This document shows positions 1-7,429 of a stretch of 14,560 nt of DNA, one piece after another. This stretch comes from JAWLHA01 sp041690535 (GTDB lineage Bacteria; Pseudomonadota; Gammaproteobacteria; Thiohalomonadales; Thiohalomonadaceae), in assembly GCA_041690535.1 (NCBI GenBank), contig JAWLHA010000089.1, forward strand, positions 1 to 14,560, in the 5' to 3' direction. Under the pieces are notes generated by a model. The model was not told the origin of the DNA. It saw only the letters and a program-made list of their open reading frames with translations, and ran no database searches. How positions within the stretch are numbered: position 1 is the first letter of the stretch; each line of letters starts with the position of its first letter. Made by a program: the position numbers and the translations under genes.

Positions 1-1727
1 ATGGCCTCTTCCAGCTCCTTGATGGCCTCTTCGATGCTCTCCTTCTCGCCTGGCTCCAGCTTGTCCTTCAGCTCTTCCATGGACTTGCGGCTGGCGTGGA
101 TGAGGCTGTCGGCCTGGTTGCGGACCTGGACCAGTTCGTGGAACTTCTTGTCCTCGGCAGCATGGGCCTCGGCGTCCTTCACCATCCGTTCGACCTCTTC
201 ATCGGACAGACCGGAGGAGGCCTTGATCACGATGGACTGCTCTTTGCCCGTAGCCTTGTCCTTGGCGGAGACGTGCAGGATGCCATTGGCGTCGATGTCG
301 AAGTTCACCTCGATCTGCGGCACGCCGCGGGGGGCCGGCGGGATGTCGCTGAGGTCGAACCGGCCCAGCGATTTGTTGGCCGAGGCCATCTCGCGCTCGC
401 CCTGCAGGACGTGCACGGTCACTGCCGTCTGGCTGTCGTCGGCAGTGGAAAACACCTGACTCGCCTTGGTGGGGATGGTGGTGTTCTTCTCGATGAGTTT
501 GGTCATCACCCCGCCCAGGGTCTCAATGCCCAGGGAAAGCGGTGTGACGTCGAGCAGCAGCACGTCCTTCACCTCGCCGCCCAGCACACCGCCCTGAATG
601 GCGGCGCCCACCGCCACGGCCTCATCGGGGTTGACGTCCTTGCGCGGCTCCTTGCCAAAGAAATCTTTCACCACCTCCTGCACCTTGGGCATGCGGGTCT
701 GGCCACCCACCAGGATGACGTCGTCGATTGCAGAGGCGGAGACGCCGGCGTCCTTGAGGGCGATCCGGCAAGGCTCCAGGGTCCCGGTCACCAGGTCTTC
801 CACCAGGGACTCCAGCTTGGCGCGAGTCAGCTTGACGGCCAGGTGCTTGGGACCGGTGGCATCGGCGGTGATGTAGGGCAGATTCACATCGGTCTGCTGG
901 CTGGAGGAGAGTTCGATCTTCGCCTTCTCCGCCGCCTCTTTCAGGCGCTGCAGGGCCAGCGGGTCGTTGTGCAGGTCAATGCCGCTGTCCTTCTTGAACT
1001 CGCCCGCCAGGTAATCGATGAGGCGCATGTCGAAGTCTTCACCACCAAGGAAGGTATCGCCGTTGGTGGAGAGAACTTCGAACTGGTGCTCCCCGTCGAT
1101 CTCGGAGATCTCGATGATGGAGATGTCGAAGGTACCGCCGCCAAGATCGTACACGGCGATCTTGCGGTCGCCCCCCTTCTTGTCCATGCCGTAGGCGAGC
1201 GCAGCGGCGGTGGGCTCGTTGATGATGCGCTTCACCTCCAGACCGGCGATCCGGCCTGCATCCTTGGTGGCCTGGCGCTGGGAATCATTGAAGTAGGCCG
1301 GGACGGTGATCACCGCTTCGGTGACCGGCTCGCCGAGATAGTCCTCGGCGGTCTTTTTCATCTTCTGCAGCACCTTGGCGGAGATCTCCGGCGGCGCCAT
1401 GCGCTTGCCCTTGGCCTCCACCCAGGCATCGCCATTGTCGGCCTTGAGGATCTTGTAGGGCACCAGCTTGATATCCCGCTGCACCACCTCCTCATCGAAC
1501 CGCCGGCCAATGAGACGCTTGACCGCGAAGAAGGTGTTGGCAGGGTTGGTGACCGCCTGACGTTTGGCGGACTGGCCGACCACCACTTCACTGTCATCGG
1601 TGAATGCGACGATGGAAGGGGTGGTGCGGTCGCCCTCGCTGTTCTCGATCACCCGGGGCTTGCCACCTTCCATCACGGCCACGCACGAGTTGGTGGTGCC
1701 CAGGTCGATACCGATAATTTTGCCCAT
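1..1727 (-). CDS. dnaK: Molecular chaperone DnaK (Hsp70), 3' end cut by window edge
   Basis: ATP-dependent cytosolic Hsp70 chaperone that works with DnaJ and the exchange factor GrpE. Translating the minus strand from ATG 1725-1727 gives 575 codons open to the window edge. Visible are the N-terminal phosphate loop IGIDLGTTNSCV (about residues 4-15), VPAYFNDSQRQATKDAG, the second phosphate motif VYDLGGGTFDISI (about 195-207), LVGGQTRMPKVQ, the linker DVLLLDVTPLSLGIETLGG and the substrate-binding domain, ending in the helical lid. E. coli DnaK is 638 residues, so roughly 60 C-terminal residues lie outside. A GAGAGGA ribosome site sits 6 nt before the ATG. It is the third gene of hrcA-grpE-dnaK, 85 nt after grpE, and has its own sigma-32-like promoter over the grpE stop. 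Identification is certain. Confidence 0.98.
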   Translation of the reverse strand, partial: MGKIIGIDLGTTNSCVAVMEGGKPRVIENSEGDRTTPSIVAFTDDSEVVVGQSAKRQAVTNPANTFFAVKRLIGRRFDEEVVQRDIKLVPYKILKADNGDAWVEAKGKRMAPPEISAKVLQKMKKTAEDYLGEPVTEAVITVPAYFNDSQRQATKDAGRIAGLEVKRIINEPTAAALAYGMDKKGGDRKIAVYDLGGGTFDISIIEISEIDGEHQFEVLSTNGDTFLGGEDFDMRLIDYLAGEFKKDSGIDLHNDPLALQRLKEAAEKAKIELSSSQQTDVNLPYITADATGPKHLAVKLTRAKLESLVEDLVTGTLEPCRIALKDAGVSASAIDDVILVGGQTRMPKVQEVVKDFFGKEPRKDVNPDEAVAVGAAIQGGVLGGEVKDVLLLDVTPLSLGIETLGGVMTKLIEKNTTIPTKASQVFSTADDSQTAVTVHVLQGEREMASANKSLGRFDLSDIPPAPRGVPQIEVNFDIDANGILHVSAKDKATGKEQSIVIKASSGLSDEEVERMVKDAEAHAAEDKKFHELVQVRNQADSLIHASRKSMEELKDKLEPGEKESIEEAIKELEEA

Positions 1728-1788
1728 GTTTCGTCCTCTCAAGTATTCAGTTCCGGCCCCCGGCGGGGCGGTATCAATTTCTACGCTC

Positions 1789-1817
1789 TAGATAGGGGCA
1801 TTGGTCGGCTTTTCAAG
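1789..1817 (-). promoter_or_regulatory. Sigma-32 (RpoH)-like promoter for dnaK
   Basis: On the minus strand the sequence reads CTTGAAA, 12 nt, CCCCTATCTA, close to the RpoH consensus CTTGAAA-N(11-16)-CCCCATnTA. The -35 element contains the grpE stop codon (TGA) and sits in a small GGCTT-GAA-AAGCC hairpin. Transcription would begin in the 85-nt grpE-dnaK gap. This gives dnaK a heat-shock promoter separate from the upstream HrcA-controlled one. The promoter call is inferred from the motif match. Confidence 0.65.
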
Positions 1818-2415
1818 CCTTCTCGTCCACCGAAGGTTGGGGTGCGGCCGGGGCCTTGGCCACCACCACCATGGCGGGGCGCACCAGCCGGTCATTGAGC
1901 AAATAGCCCTTCTGCATCACTGCGACCACTGTGTTGGGCGCCTGCTCGGCCGTCTCCTGCATGGACATGGCCTGATGGTGCTCCGGGTTGAAGGGCGCCC
2001 CCACCGGGTTCACCTCCTGCACCCCGAACTTCTCCAGCACCGTCCCGAACATCTTCAGGGTCAGTTCGGTCCCTTCGCGCAGCCTGGCTACAGCCTCCTC
2101 GCCGCCACTGGCGGCGGCAAGCCCGAGCTCCAGGCTGTCCTTCACGGGCAGCAGCTCGGCGACGAACTTCTCGAGGGCATACTTGTGAGCGCTCTCCACA
2201 TCGCGCTCGGCACGGCGGCGGGTATTGTCGAGCTCCGCCTGCAGGCGCAACAGCTTGTTCAAGTGCTCGTCCGCCTTGTTGCGGGCATCCCCCAGCAGCG
2301 CCACGAGGTCTTCGGCCGTCTGCTCCGCCTGGGCCTCGGTGCCTTGCGCCTGCGCAGCGTCTGCGGCGGCTTCGGCCTGTTCGTTGCTCTCCGGCGACTT
2401 CTGCTCTTCGCTCAT
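1813..2415 (-). CDS. grpE: Nucleotide exchange factor GrpE
   Basis: Cochaperone that releases ADP from DnaK. The product is 200 residues with an acidic, Ala/Glu/Gln-rich disordered N-terminus (about 1-35), a long dimerising helix containing LVALLGDARNKADEHLNKLLRLQAELDNTRRRAERDVE in pieces, the KYALEKFVAELLPVKDSLELGL segment, and the family C-terminal beta domain (PVGAPFNPEHHQAMSM, GYLLNDRLVRPAMVVVAK). The length is normal for the family. ATG 2413-2415 is preferred over an in-frame GTG two codons upstream because GGAG lies 5 nt before it. It follows hrcA by 47 nt and precedes dnaK by 85 nt. A sigma-32-like promoter spans the end of hrcA just upstream. Confidence 0.97.
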   Translation of the reverse strand: MSEEQKSPESNEQAEAAADAAQAQGTEAQAEQTAEDLVALLGDARNKADEHLNKLLRLQAELDNTRRRAERDVESAHKYALEKFVAELLPVKDSLELGLAAASGGEEAVARLREGTELTLKMFGTVLEKFGVQEVNPVGAPFNPEHHQAMSMQETAEQAPNTVVAVMQKGYLLNDRLVRPAMVVVAKAPAAPQPSVDEKA

Positions 2416-2453
2416 CTTCACTCCGATTCCTTTAAATACAATAATGCCACTGG

Positions 2454-2481
2454 ATATAGGGGCTATCCGCCTTGATTCAAG
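2454..2481 (-). promoter_or_regulatory. Sigma-32 (RpoH)-like promoter for grpE-dnaK
   Basis: The minus strand reads CTTGAA, 13 nt, CCCCTATAT, matching the RpoH -35 and extended C-rich -10 elements. The spacing is the same as at the dnaK promoter. The -35 lies inside the last codons of hrcA and the hrcA stop TAG is the end of the spacer, so the start site would fall about 30 nt before the grpE ATG. The call is inferred from the motif and its repetition at two junctions of the operon. Confidence 0.65.
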
Positions 2482-3509
2482 GCGGCGCTCAGCAACCTGG
2501 CGGTCACATCCACGAGGGGAATGACCCGCCCGTACGCCATGCGGGTCGGACCGATCACTCCGAGCACACCGACCACTTCACCTTCCACCTGGTAGGGCGA
2601 GGTGACCACGCTGCAGGCATCGAAGACCTCCCGGCCGGACTCGCTGCCGATGAAGATTTGTATCCCTTGCGCGTTGATGCACTGGTCAAGCAGCTGCAGC
2701 ACATCACGCTTGTGGTTGAACGCCTCGAACAGCTGGCGCAACTGCTCCTTGTCCCCCATGTCGTCGTAGGTCATGAGGTTGGTCTGCCCCGCGAGGAGAT
2801 AATCGCCGTCGTCGGCCTCATCCTCTCCGCTGAAGGCGGCCTGGGCCATTTCGAGGGCCTGGCGCATGGCCTGGTCCACACTCACCCGCACGTCCTCCAG
2901 CTCCTTCATCAACTTCTCCCGGATCTGTCCCAGATCCAGTCCCGCAAACTCCTCGCTGAGGAAGTTGGCGGCCTGGCGCAACTCGGAGGCGGAGTAGTGG
3001 CGCGAGGTTTCGATGACGCGGTTCTGGACCTCACGGTCGTTGATGATCAGTACCACCAGCACGCGATTGCCCGAAAGGGGGATGAACTCCACCTGGCGGA
3101 GCGCCACGTGACCCCGGCGGGGAATCATCACCACCCCGGCCATGGTGGTGATCTCCGAGAGCAGCGCCGAAGCGCAGTGCAGGGCCCGCTTGGGGTCCGC
3201 CGCCACCCCAATCTGGGCCTTGAGACTCATGATCTCCCGCTCTTCCAGCGGCTTGATGGTGAGCAGGCTGTCCACGAACACCCTGTAGCCGTGCACCGTG
3301 GGGATGCGTCCGGCCGAGGTGTGGGGCGCGGTGATGAGTCCGAGCTCCTCCAGATCGGCCATGACGTTCCGAATGGTGGCGGGACTGAGGTCCATCCGGG
3401 AATCCCGGGCCAGCGTCCGAGAGCCGACCGGCTGTCCTTCCCTGATATAGCGCTCGACCAACGCCTTCAGCAGGCGCTGCGCACGTTCGCTGATTTCAGT
3501 AACCGCCAT
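2463..3509 (-). CDS. hrcA: Heat-inducible transcription repressor HrcA
   Basis: Repressor of class I heat-shock genes that binds CIRCE and needs GroEL to stay active. The 348-residue product has the N-terminal winged helix (ISERAQRLLKALVERYIREGQPVGSRTLAR, then LSPATIRNVMADLEELGLITAPHTSAGRIPTVHGYRVFVD, about residues 5-82) and the typical HrcA core: RHYSASELRQAANFLSEEFAG near the centre and SVVTSPYQVEGEVVGVLGVIGPTRMAYGRVIPLVD near the end. The start is ATG 3507-3509; its ribosome site is weak (AAGG about 9 nt upstream). It is first in the operon and a perfect CIRCE lies 43 bp before it, implying autorepression. HrcA is absent from E. coli but found in several other proteobacterial lineages. 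Confidence 0.97.
   Translation of the reverse strand: MAVTEISERAQRLLKALVERYIREGQPVGSRTLARDSRMDLSPATIRNVMADLEELGLITAPHTSAGRIPTVHGYRVFVDSLLTIKPLEEREIMSLKAQIGVAADPKRALHCASALLSEITTMAGVVMIPRRGHVALRQVEFIPLSGNRVLVVLIINDREVQNRVIETSRHYSASELRQAANFLSEEFAGLDLGQIREKLMKELEDVRVSVDQAMRQALEMAQAAFSGEDEADDGDYLLAGQTNLMTYDDMGDKEQLRQLFEAFNHKRDVLQLLDQCINAQGIQIFIGSESGREVFDACSVVTSPYQVEGEVVGVLGVIGPTRMAYGRVIPLVDVTARLLSAALNQGG
2467..2485. repeat. Perfect palindrome at the hrcA stop
   Basis: CCGCCTTGA and TCAAGGCGG are perfect 9-bp inverted arms around a single base, ending two bases from the hrcA stop codon (minus strand). No T-run follows, so it is not a normal intrinsic terminator. It overlaps the -35 of the sigma-32-like grpE promoter and, in a read-through transcript, would fold into a hairpin between hrcA and grpE, possibly adjusting decay or translation of the downstream message. 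Confidence 0.6.
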
Positions 3510-3552
3510 TCGTCTATGCCTTGGCCGTGGATTTCAGGTTCGCCGAGGCATT

Positions 3553-3579
3553 TTAGCACTCTGCCGGTCGGAGTGCTAA
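3553..3579 (-). promoter_or_regulatory. CIRCE operator (HrcA binding site)
   Basis: TTAGCACTC, 9 nt, GAGTGCTAA: an exact match to both arms of the CIRCE inverted repeat. It is 43 bp upstream of the hrcA start. On the minus strand a possible housekeeping promoter overlaps it: TTAGCA (3574-3579) as -35 and TAAAAT (3550-3555) as -10 with an 18-bp spacer, so HrcA would block polymerase directly. The operator is certain; the promoter assignment is inferred. Confidence 0.95.
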
Positions 3580-3823
3580 GTCCCCCCACGGGAGGCAGGG
3601 CAAACGCATACTTGCCAACAAGGATGCAAGTCCTTGAAAGCCGGTCGTCGACCGCATGGATTGGTGCATGGACGCACTGATGCCGCGGGGATGCCGGAAG
3701 CGGCCACGACCGGCGGGTAGGGGTGCACCCGTCGAGCCCTCTGCCTGCGAGCCGGCAGAGCCCCCCATTGGCGGCACCTCGCCGACGTGTTAAGTTTTCA
3801 GACCATTTTTCGGGAGGAATAGC
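3580..3823 (+). promoter_or_regulatory. nadK upstream region with palindromes and a possible heat-shock promoter
   Basis: Non-coding stretch between the CIRCE and nadK. It holds three short perfect palindromes: CAAGGA/TCCTTG (3619-3636), CGGTCG/CGACCG (3642-3654) and CTCTGCC/GGCAGAG (3739-3760), plus GGGTGCACCC at 3721-3730. CTTGAAA (3633-3639), 12 nt, CCGCATGG (3652-3659) has sigma-32-like geometry pointing at nadK-recN, but its -10 fits less well than the two in the dnaK operon. No convincing gene is present. Confidence 0.4.
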
Positions 3824-4693
3824 ATGGCGGGCGCGTTCAAGTCGATCGGGCTTCTTGGCAAGTATGCCGACCCCACCGTGGGCAATACCCTGCGCACCCT
3901 GAGCGACTTCCTTGTGGGTCGGGATCTGCAGGTGCTGCTGGACGATGCCACCGCGGACGTCTGGCCAGACCACGGGCTGGAGCACGCCAGCCGGGATGAG
4001 ATCGGCCAGCGCTGCGACCTGGCCATCGTGGTCGGCGGCGATGGCACGCTGCTCAATGCGGCCCGTACCCTGGCCCACTACCCCATCGCGTTGCTCGGGA
4101 TCAATCTGGGGAGACTGGGGTTTCTGACCGATATCTCTCCCACGGAGATGCACGAGAAGCTGGGGGACATTCTGGAGGGGCGCTACATGGAGGAGGAGCG
4201 GTTTCTGCTCCACTCCACCATCGTACGCGAAGGCGAACACATCAGTGAGAGCGAGGCCTTCAATGATGTGGTGGTCCACAAGTGGGATGTGGCACGGATG
4301 ATCGAGGTGGAAACCTACGTGGACGGGAAGTTCCTGAACGCCGTTCGCTCGGACGGTTTGATCGTCTCGACCCCGACCGGCTCCACGGCCTATGCCCTCT
4401 CGGGGGGCGGCCCCATCCTGCACCCCTCCCTGAACGCCATCGTTCTGGTTCCGATCTGCCCCCATACCCTCTCCAATCGCCCCATCGTGATTGACGGCAA
4501 CAGCCTCATCGAGATCGTGGTGAGCGGTCGCGGGCAATCCCATGCGCAGGTCACCTGTGACGGCCAGATCAACCTTGGCCTGGTCTCGGGGGACCGCGTG
4601 AGGATCCGAAAGAAGGAGCACACGGTGCGCCTCATCCACCCATGTGATCACGACTACTACCAACTCCTGCGCGCCAAATTGAATTGGGGCTGA
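3824..4693 (+). CDS. nadK: NAD kinase
   Basis: Cytosolic enzyme that phosphorylates NAD to NADP using ATP or polyphosphate. The 289-residue protein matches the family length. It shows the GGDGT motif (71-75) of the kinase active site, GINLGRLGFLTD (92-103), the NE/D motif here as FND (146-148) with Asp, and SDGLIVSTPTGSTAY (176-190) followed by ALSGGGPILHPSLNAIVLVPICPHTLSNRPIVI. GGGAGGAAT lies just upstream of ATG 3824. It is divergent from hrcA and followed by recN after 6 nt, so the two are probably cotranscribed as in E. coli. Confidence 0.97.
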   Translation: MAGAFKSIGLLGKYADPTVGNTLRTLSDFLVGRDLQVLLDDATADVWPDHGLEHASRDEIGQRCDLAIVVGGDGTLLNAARTLAHYPIALLGINLGRLGFLTDISPTEMHEKLGDILEGRYMEEERFLLHSTIVREGEHISESEAFNDVVVHKWDVARMIEVETYVDGKFLNAVRSDGLIVSTPTGSTAYALSGGGPILHPSLNAIVLVPICPHTLSNRPIVIDGNSLIEIVVSGRGQSHAQVTCDGQINLGLVSGDRVRIRKKEHTVRLIHPCDHDYYQLLRAKLNWG

Positions 4694-4699
4694 TCCCGT

Positions 4700-6409
4700 A
4701 TGCTGAAGACGCTGCATATCCGTAACTTTGCCATTGTGGAGGCACTGGAGCTGGAATTTTCGCCCGGCATGACCGTGCTCAGTGGCGAGACCGGCGCCGG
4801 GAAGTCCATTCTCCTGGATGCGTTGGGACTGACCCTCGGTGACCGGGCCGACAGCTCGGTGGTGCGTCACGGGAGCGAGCGCGCGGAAGTCAGTGCCACC
4901 TTCCTCGTAGAGGAGCGTACGGCGATTCAGGAGTGGCTCCGGGGGCGCGCCCTCGATGCAGACGGCGAGTGCATGATCCGCCGGGTGATCGGGACTGACG
5001 GCCGCTCACGGGGCTTTATCAATGGCCAACCGGCCCCCATACAGCTCTTGAAGGAGCTTGGGGAGCAGCTGGTGGACATCCACGGCCAGCACGCCCACCA
5101 ATCCTTGCTGCGCCGCGAAGTACAGCGGGAGCTACTGGATGGCTATGGGGGCCATGATGCACTGCTGCAGGCCGTCACCGAGGCCCATCGGCACTGGCGC
5201 AGCCTCCATGAAGAGCTGGAGCAGTTGCGCACCGCCCGCGCAGAGCGGGAGGACAGGCTGGCACTGCTCGGCTACCAAGTGGAGGAACTGACTGCGCTCG
5301 AGCTCACCATGGAGGCCCTCCGAGAGCTGGAGGAGGAGCACAACCGACTGGCCAACGCAATCCACATTCAGGAGGGTGCCCAAAAGGCGGCCGGCCTCCT
5401 GTTCGAGGGCGATGAGGGTTCGGCCCTGAGCCTTTTGGCCTCCGCGCTGCGTGAGCTGCAGGAGCTCGAGGGCTACGACCACCGATTGGCGCCGATTTCT
5501 GAGCTGGTGGATGCGGCCTCGATCCAGACCAAGGAGGCCGCGGGGGAGCTGCGCCACTACTTGGCGGATTTTGAATTGGACCCGGAGCGGCTTCAGTGGG
5601 TGGAACAGCGTCTGGGCGATATCCACGACCTCGCCCGCAAACACCGCGTCAATGCCGAAGCGTTGCCTCAGCTGCTGGACTCCCTGCAGGCGGAGCTTGC
5701 CGGGCTGAGGGGAGCCGAGACCCGGCTCGACGGCCTGGAGGCTGAGATCGGCAAAGCGCGCACCGTCTATGATGAGGCTGCGGCACGCCTCAGCGCCGAA
5801 CGAAAAGTCGCCGCAGAGCGGCTGGGCACTCAGGTCACTGCCTACATGCACGAACTCGGCATGGGCGGGGAGTTTGCCTGCCAGCTGGAGGTCCCCGACG
5901 TCGCCGACCCCGCCCCGCTGGGCTGGGAGCGGGTCGAGTTCCAGGTGACCGCCAACCCCGGCCAGCCACTCCGACCTTTGGCGAAGGTCGCCTCCGGGGG
6001 AGAGCTCTCGCGCATCAGTCTCTCCATTCAGGTTGCAACTGCCGGCACAGGAGGCATTCCCACCCTCATCTTCGACGAGGTCGACGTGGGCGTCGGCGGC
6101 GGGGTGGCGGAGATGGTGGGTAGGCGCCTGCGCCGTCTGGGCGAGGAGCGGCAGGTCCTGTGCGTGACCCATCAACCGCAAGTGGCAGCCCAGGGGCACC
6201 ACCACTTCAAGATCCGCAAGGAGACCGAAGGCGGCAGCACTTGCACACGCGTGGAGGCCATCACCGAGGAGGCGCGGGTGACGGAGATCGCCCGTATGTC
6301 CGGGGGGGTCTCCGTCACCGAGCAGACCCTCTCCCACGCCCGCGAGATGATCGCAATGGCACAAGGGACCAAACCTGCCGCACAGAGAGGCAGGCGAAAA
6401 CACGCTTGA
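4700..6409 (+). CDS. recN: DNA repair protein RecN
   Basis: SMC-like ATPase that acts in double-strand-break repair. The 569-residue product starts MLKTLHIRNFAIVEALELEF and has Walker A GETGAGKS (29-36), the RecN block LVDIHGQHAHQSLL (about 121-134), two central coiled-coil arms (about 160-210 and 330-375), the ABC signature KVASGGELSRISL (about 428-440), Walker B TLIFDEVDVGVGG (about 455-467) and the H-loop CVTHQPQVAAQG. Length is normal (E. coli 553). It starts 6 nt after nadK, with a G-rich ribosome site inside the nadK end. No LexA box was recognised upstream, and cotranscription with nadK is likely. The gene converges on fur with a 54-bp gap in which no clear terminator is seen. Confidence 0.97.
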   Translation: MLKTLHIRNFAIVEALELEFSPGMTVLSGETGAGKSILLDALGLTLGDRADSSVVRHGSERAEVSATFLVEERTAIQEWLRGRALDADGECMIRRVIGTDGRSRGFINGQPAPIQLLKELGEQLVDIHGQHAHQSLLRREVQRELLDGYGGHDALLQAVTEAHRHWRSLHEELEQLRTARAEREDRLALLGYQVEELTALELTMEALRELEEEHNRLANAIHIQEGAQKAAGLLFEGDEGSALSLLASALRELQELEGYDHRLAPISELVDAASIQTKEAAGELRHYLADFELDPERLQWVEQRLGDIHDLARKHRVNAEALPQLLDSLQAELAGLRGAETRLDGLEAEIGKARTVYDEAAARLSAERKVAAERLGTQVTAYMHELGMGGEFACQLEVPDVADPAPLGWERVEFQVTANPGQPLRPLAKVASGGELSRISLSIQVATAGTGGIPTLIFDEVDVGVGGGVAEMVGRRLRRLGEERQVLCVTHQPQVAAQGHHHFKIRKETEGGSTCTRVEAITEEARVTEIARMSGGVSVTEQTLSHAREMIAMAQGTKPAAQRGRRKHA

Positions 6410-6463
6410 TTTGGCGTGAACGGCGGGCGGGGTGGAGAAGGTCAGGCGTGCGCTGCCGAGCTG

Positions 6464-6877
6464 TCACTCTTCGCGGCAATCGGGACAGACGCCATAGATA
6501 TAGAGGCTGTGGTCGGTAATGGTGAAACCGTGCTCCTTGGCGATGGCGTGTTGGCGCGCCTCGATGGTTTCGTCCACGAACTCCACCACCTTGCCGCACT
6601 TGAGGCAGAGGATATGGTCGTGGTGCTCGCCCGCATTGAGTTCAAAAACCGAGTGGCCGCCCTCGAAACGGTGACGCGCCACCAGCCCGGCGCTTTCGAA
6701 CTGGGTCAGGACCCGATAGACTGTCGCCAGCCCGACATCTTCCCCCGACTCCAAAAGGGCCTTGTAGACATCCTCCGCGCTCATATGGCGCGACTCTTCA
6801 TTTTCCAGAATGGAAAGGATCTTGATTCGCGGCAGGGTGACCTTCAGTCCCGCCTTTTTCAGATCACGGCTACCCAT
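6464..6877 (-). CDS. fur: Ferric uptake regulator Fur
   Basis: Iron-responsive repressor. From ATG 6875-6877 it is 137 residues: DNA-binding winged helix LKKAGLKVTLPRIKIL to SAEDVYKALLESGEDVGLATVYRVLTQFESAGLVARH (6-69), then the metal-binding dimerisation domain with HHDH (85-88), the structural zinc cysteines C91/C94 (CLKC) and C131/C134 (CPDC), and HSLYIYG. An in-frame ATG 11 codons upstream (6908-6910) has no ribosome site, whereas GAGG sits 5 nt before the chosen start. That start also agrees with the predicted promoter, which would leave the upstream ATG almost leaderless. The gene is divergent from bamE and convergent with recN. Confidence 0.96.
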   Translation of the reverse strand: MGSRDLKKAGLKVTLPRIKILSILENEESRHMSAEDVYKALLESGEDVGLATVYRVLTQFESAGLVARHRFEGGHSVFELNAGEHHDHILCLKCGKVVEFVDETIEARQHAIAKEHGFTITDHSLYIYGVCPDCREE

Positions 6878-6913
6878 GTGGACCTCGTTCCTGATGGGTT
6901 TGTCATTCAATTC

Positions 6914-6942
6914 AAAATAACCCGAAGCGTTAGCTGATGCAA
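6914..6942 (-). promoter_or_regulatory. Candidate fur promoter
   Basis: On the minus strand TTGCAT (6937-6942), a 17-bp spacer and TATTTT (6914-6919) form a sigma-70-like promoter. The start site would be about 30 nt before the preferred fur ATG. The -35 overlaps the first codons of the divergent bamE gene. Prediction from motif only. Confidence 0.5.
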
Positions 6943-7254
6943 AAGATTCTCATTTCATTGGCCCTCTCCACACTGCTGATGGCCTGTGCACACAAGCCGG
7001 AAATTCAACAGGGCAATGCAGTCAGTCAAGAGCAACTGGGGAAGCTTACCATTGGCATGGACCGCAGGCAGGTGCGTTTTATCATGGGCACACCGCTAAT
7101 CCAGGATCCGTTTCATCAGAACCGCTGGGACTATTACTACAACTTCACGCCGAGTAAAGGGGAAGCGACCCGCTATGGCGCGACGCTCTTTTTCGAGGAT
7201 GACCGACTGGTGCGCATCGAGCCTTACGGTCCCATTCCCCCTTCGGACCGCTGA
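6937..7254 (+). CDS. bamE: Outer membrane assembly lipoprotein BamE (SmpA/OmlA)
   Basis: Small lipoprotein subunit of the BAM complex that inserts beta-barrel proteins into the outer membrane. The 105-residue product begins with a lipoprotein signal peptide MQKILISLALSTLLMAC with lipobox L14-M15-A16-C17, so C17 would be lipidated. The SmpA/OmlA fold follows: LTIGMDRRQVRFIMGTPLIQDPFHQNRWDYYYNF and ATLFFEDDRLVRIE. Length is close to E. coli BamE (113). It is divergent from fur, 59 bp from the preferred fur start; its own promoter is not obvious and may lie in the fur 5' region. As in E. coli it lies near recN, but with fur in between. Confidence 0.95.
   Translation: MQKILISLALSTLLMACAHKPEIQQGNAVSQEQLGKLTIGMDRRQVRFIMGTPLIQDPFHQNRWDYYYNFTPSKGEATRYGATLFFEDDRLVRIEPYGPIPPSDR
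6939..6954 (-). promoter_or_regulatory. Fur-box-like sequence over the fur promoter
   Basis: The minus strand reads AATGAGAATCTTTTGC, agreeing with about 12 of 16 aligned positions of the Fur-box core AATGATAATCATTATC. It overlaps and extends upstream of the predicted fur -35, where bound Fur would autorepress. It lies within the start of the bamE coding sequence. Moderate similarity only. Confidence 0.4.
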
Positions 7255-7429
7255 GAGCGCCTCGGCTTCCAAAGGGCGACGGGATAGTGTGGGGATGCTC
7301 CAAAGCCCCCAACAGTCATCAGGTGGAGCACCAAACAGGTAAGCGGAACGGCCGCCGATCACGCCGAATCACCTGTGAACAGCAGGCCGAAATAGCCCCG
7401 TTGCGAATATCGCGCCTGACTCGGTGCGC

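Noticed and set aside
96..1898. 600-codon plus-strand frame opposite dnaK
   Set aside because: It is antisense to an unmistakable DnaK and has no recognisable domain; long shadows are expected in GC-rich DNA.
3467..4870. 467-codon minus-strand frame across nadK and its upstream region
   Set aside because: It overlaps the CIRCE, hrcA start, nadK and recN start and resembles no family.
5132..6403. 423-codon minus-strand frame opposite recN
   Set aside because: Antisense shadow of RecN, whose ATPase motifs are complete.
6410..6463. Bidirectional terminator between recN and fur
   Set aside because: Only a weak CACGC/GCGTG pairing and no T runs in either direction.
7296..7330. TGCTCCA/TGGAGCA inverted repeat as a bamE terminator
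   Set aside because: Only 7-bp arms, a loop above 20 nt and no T tract on either side.
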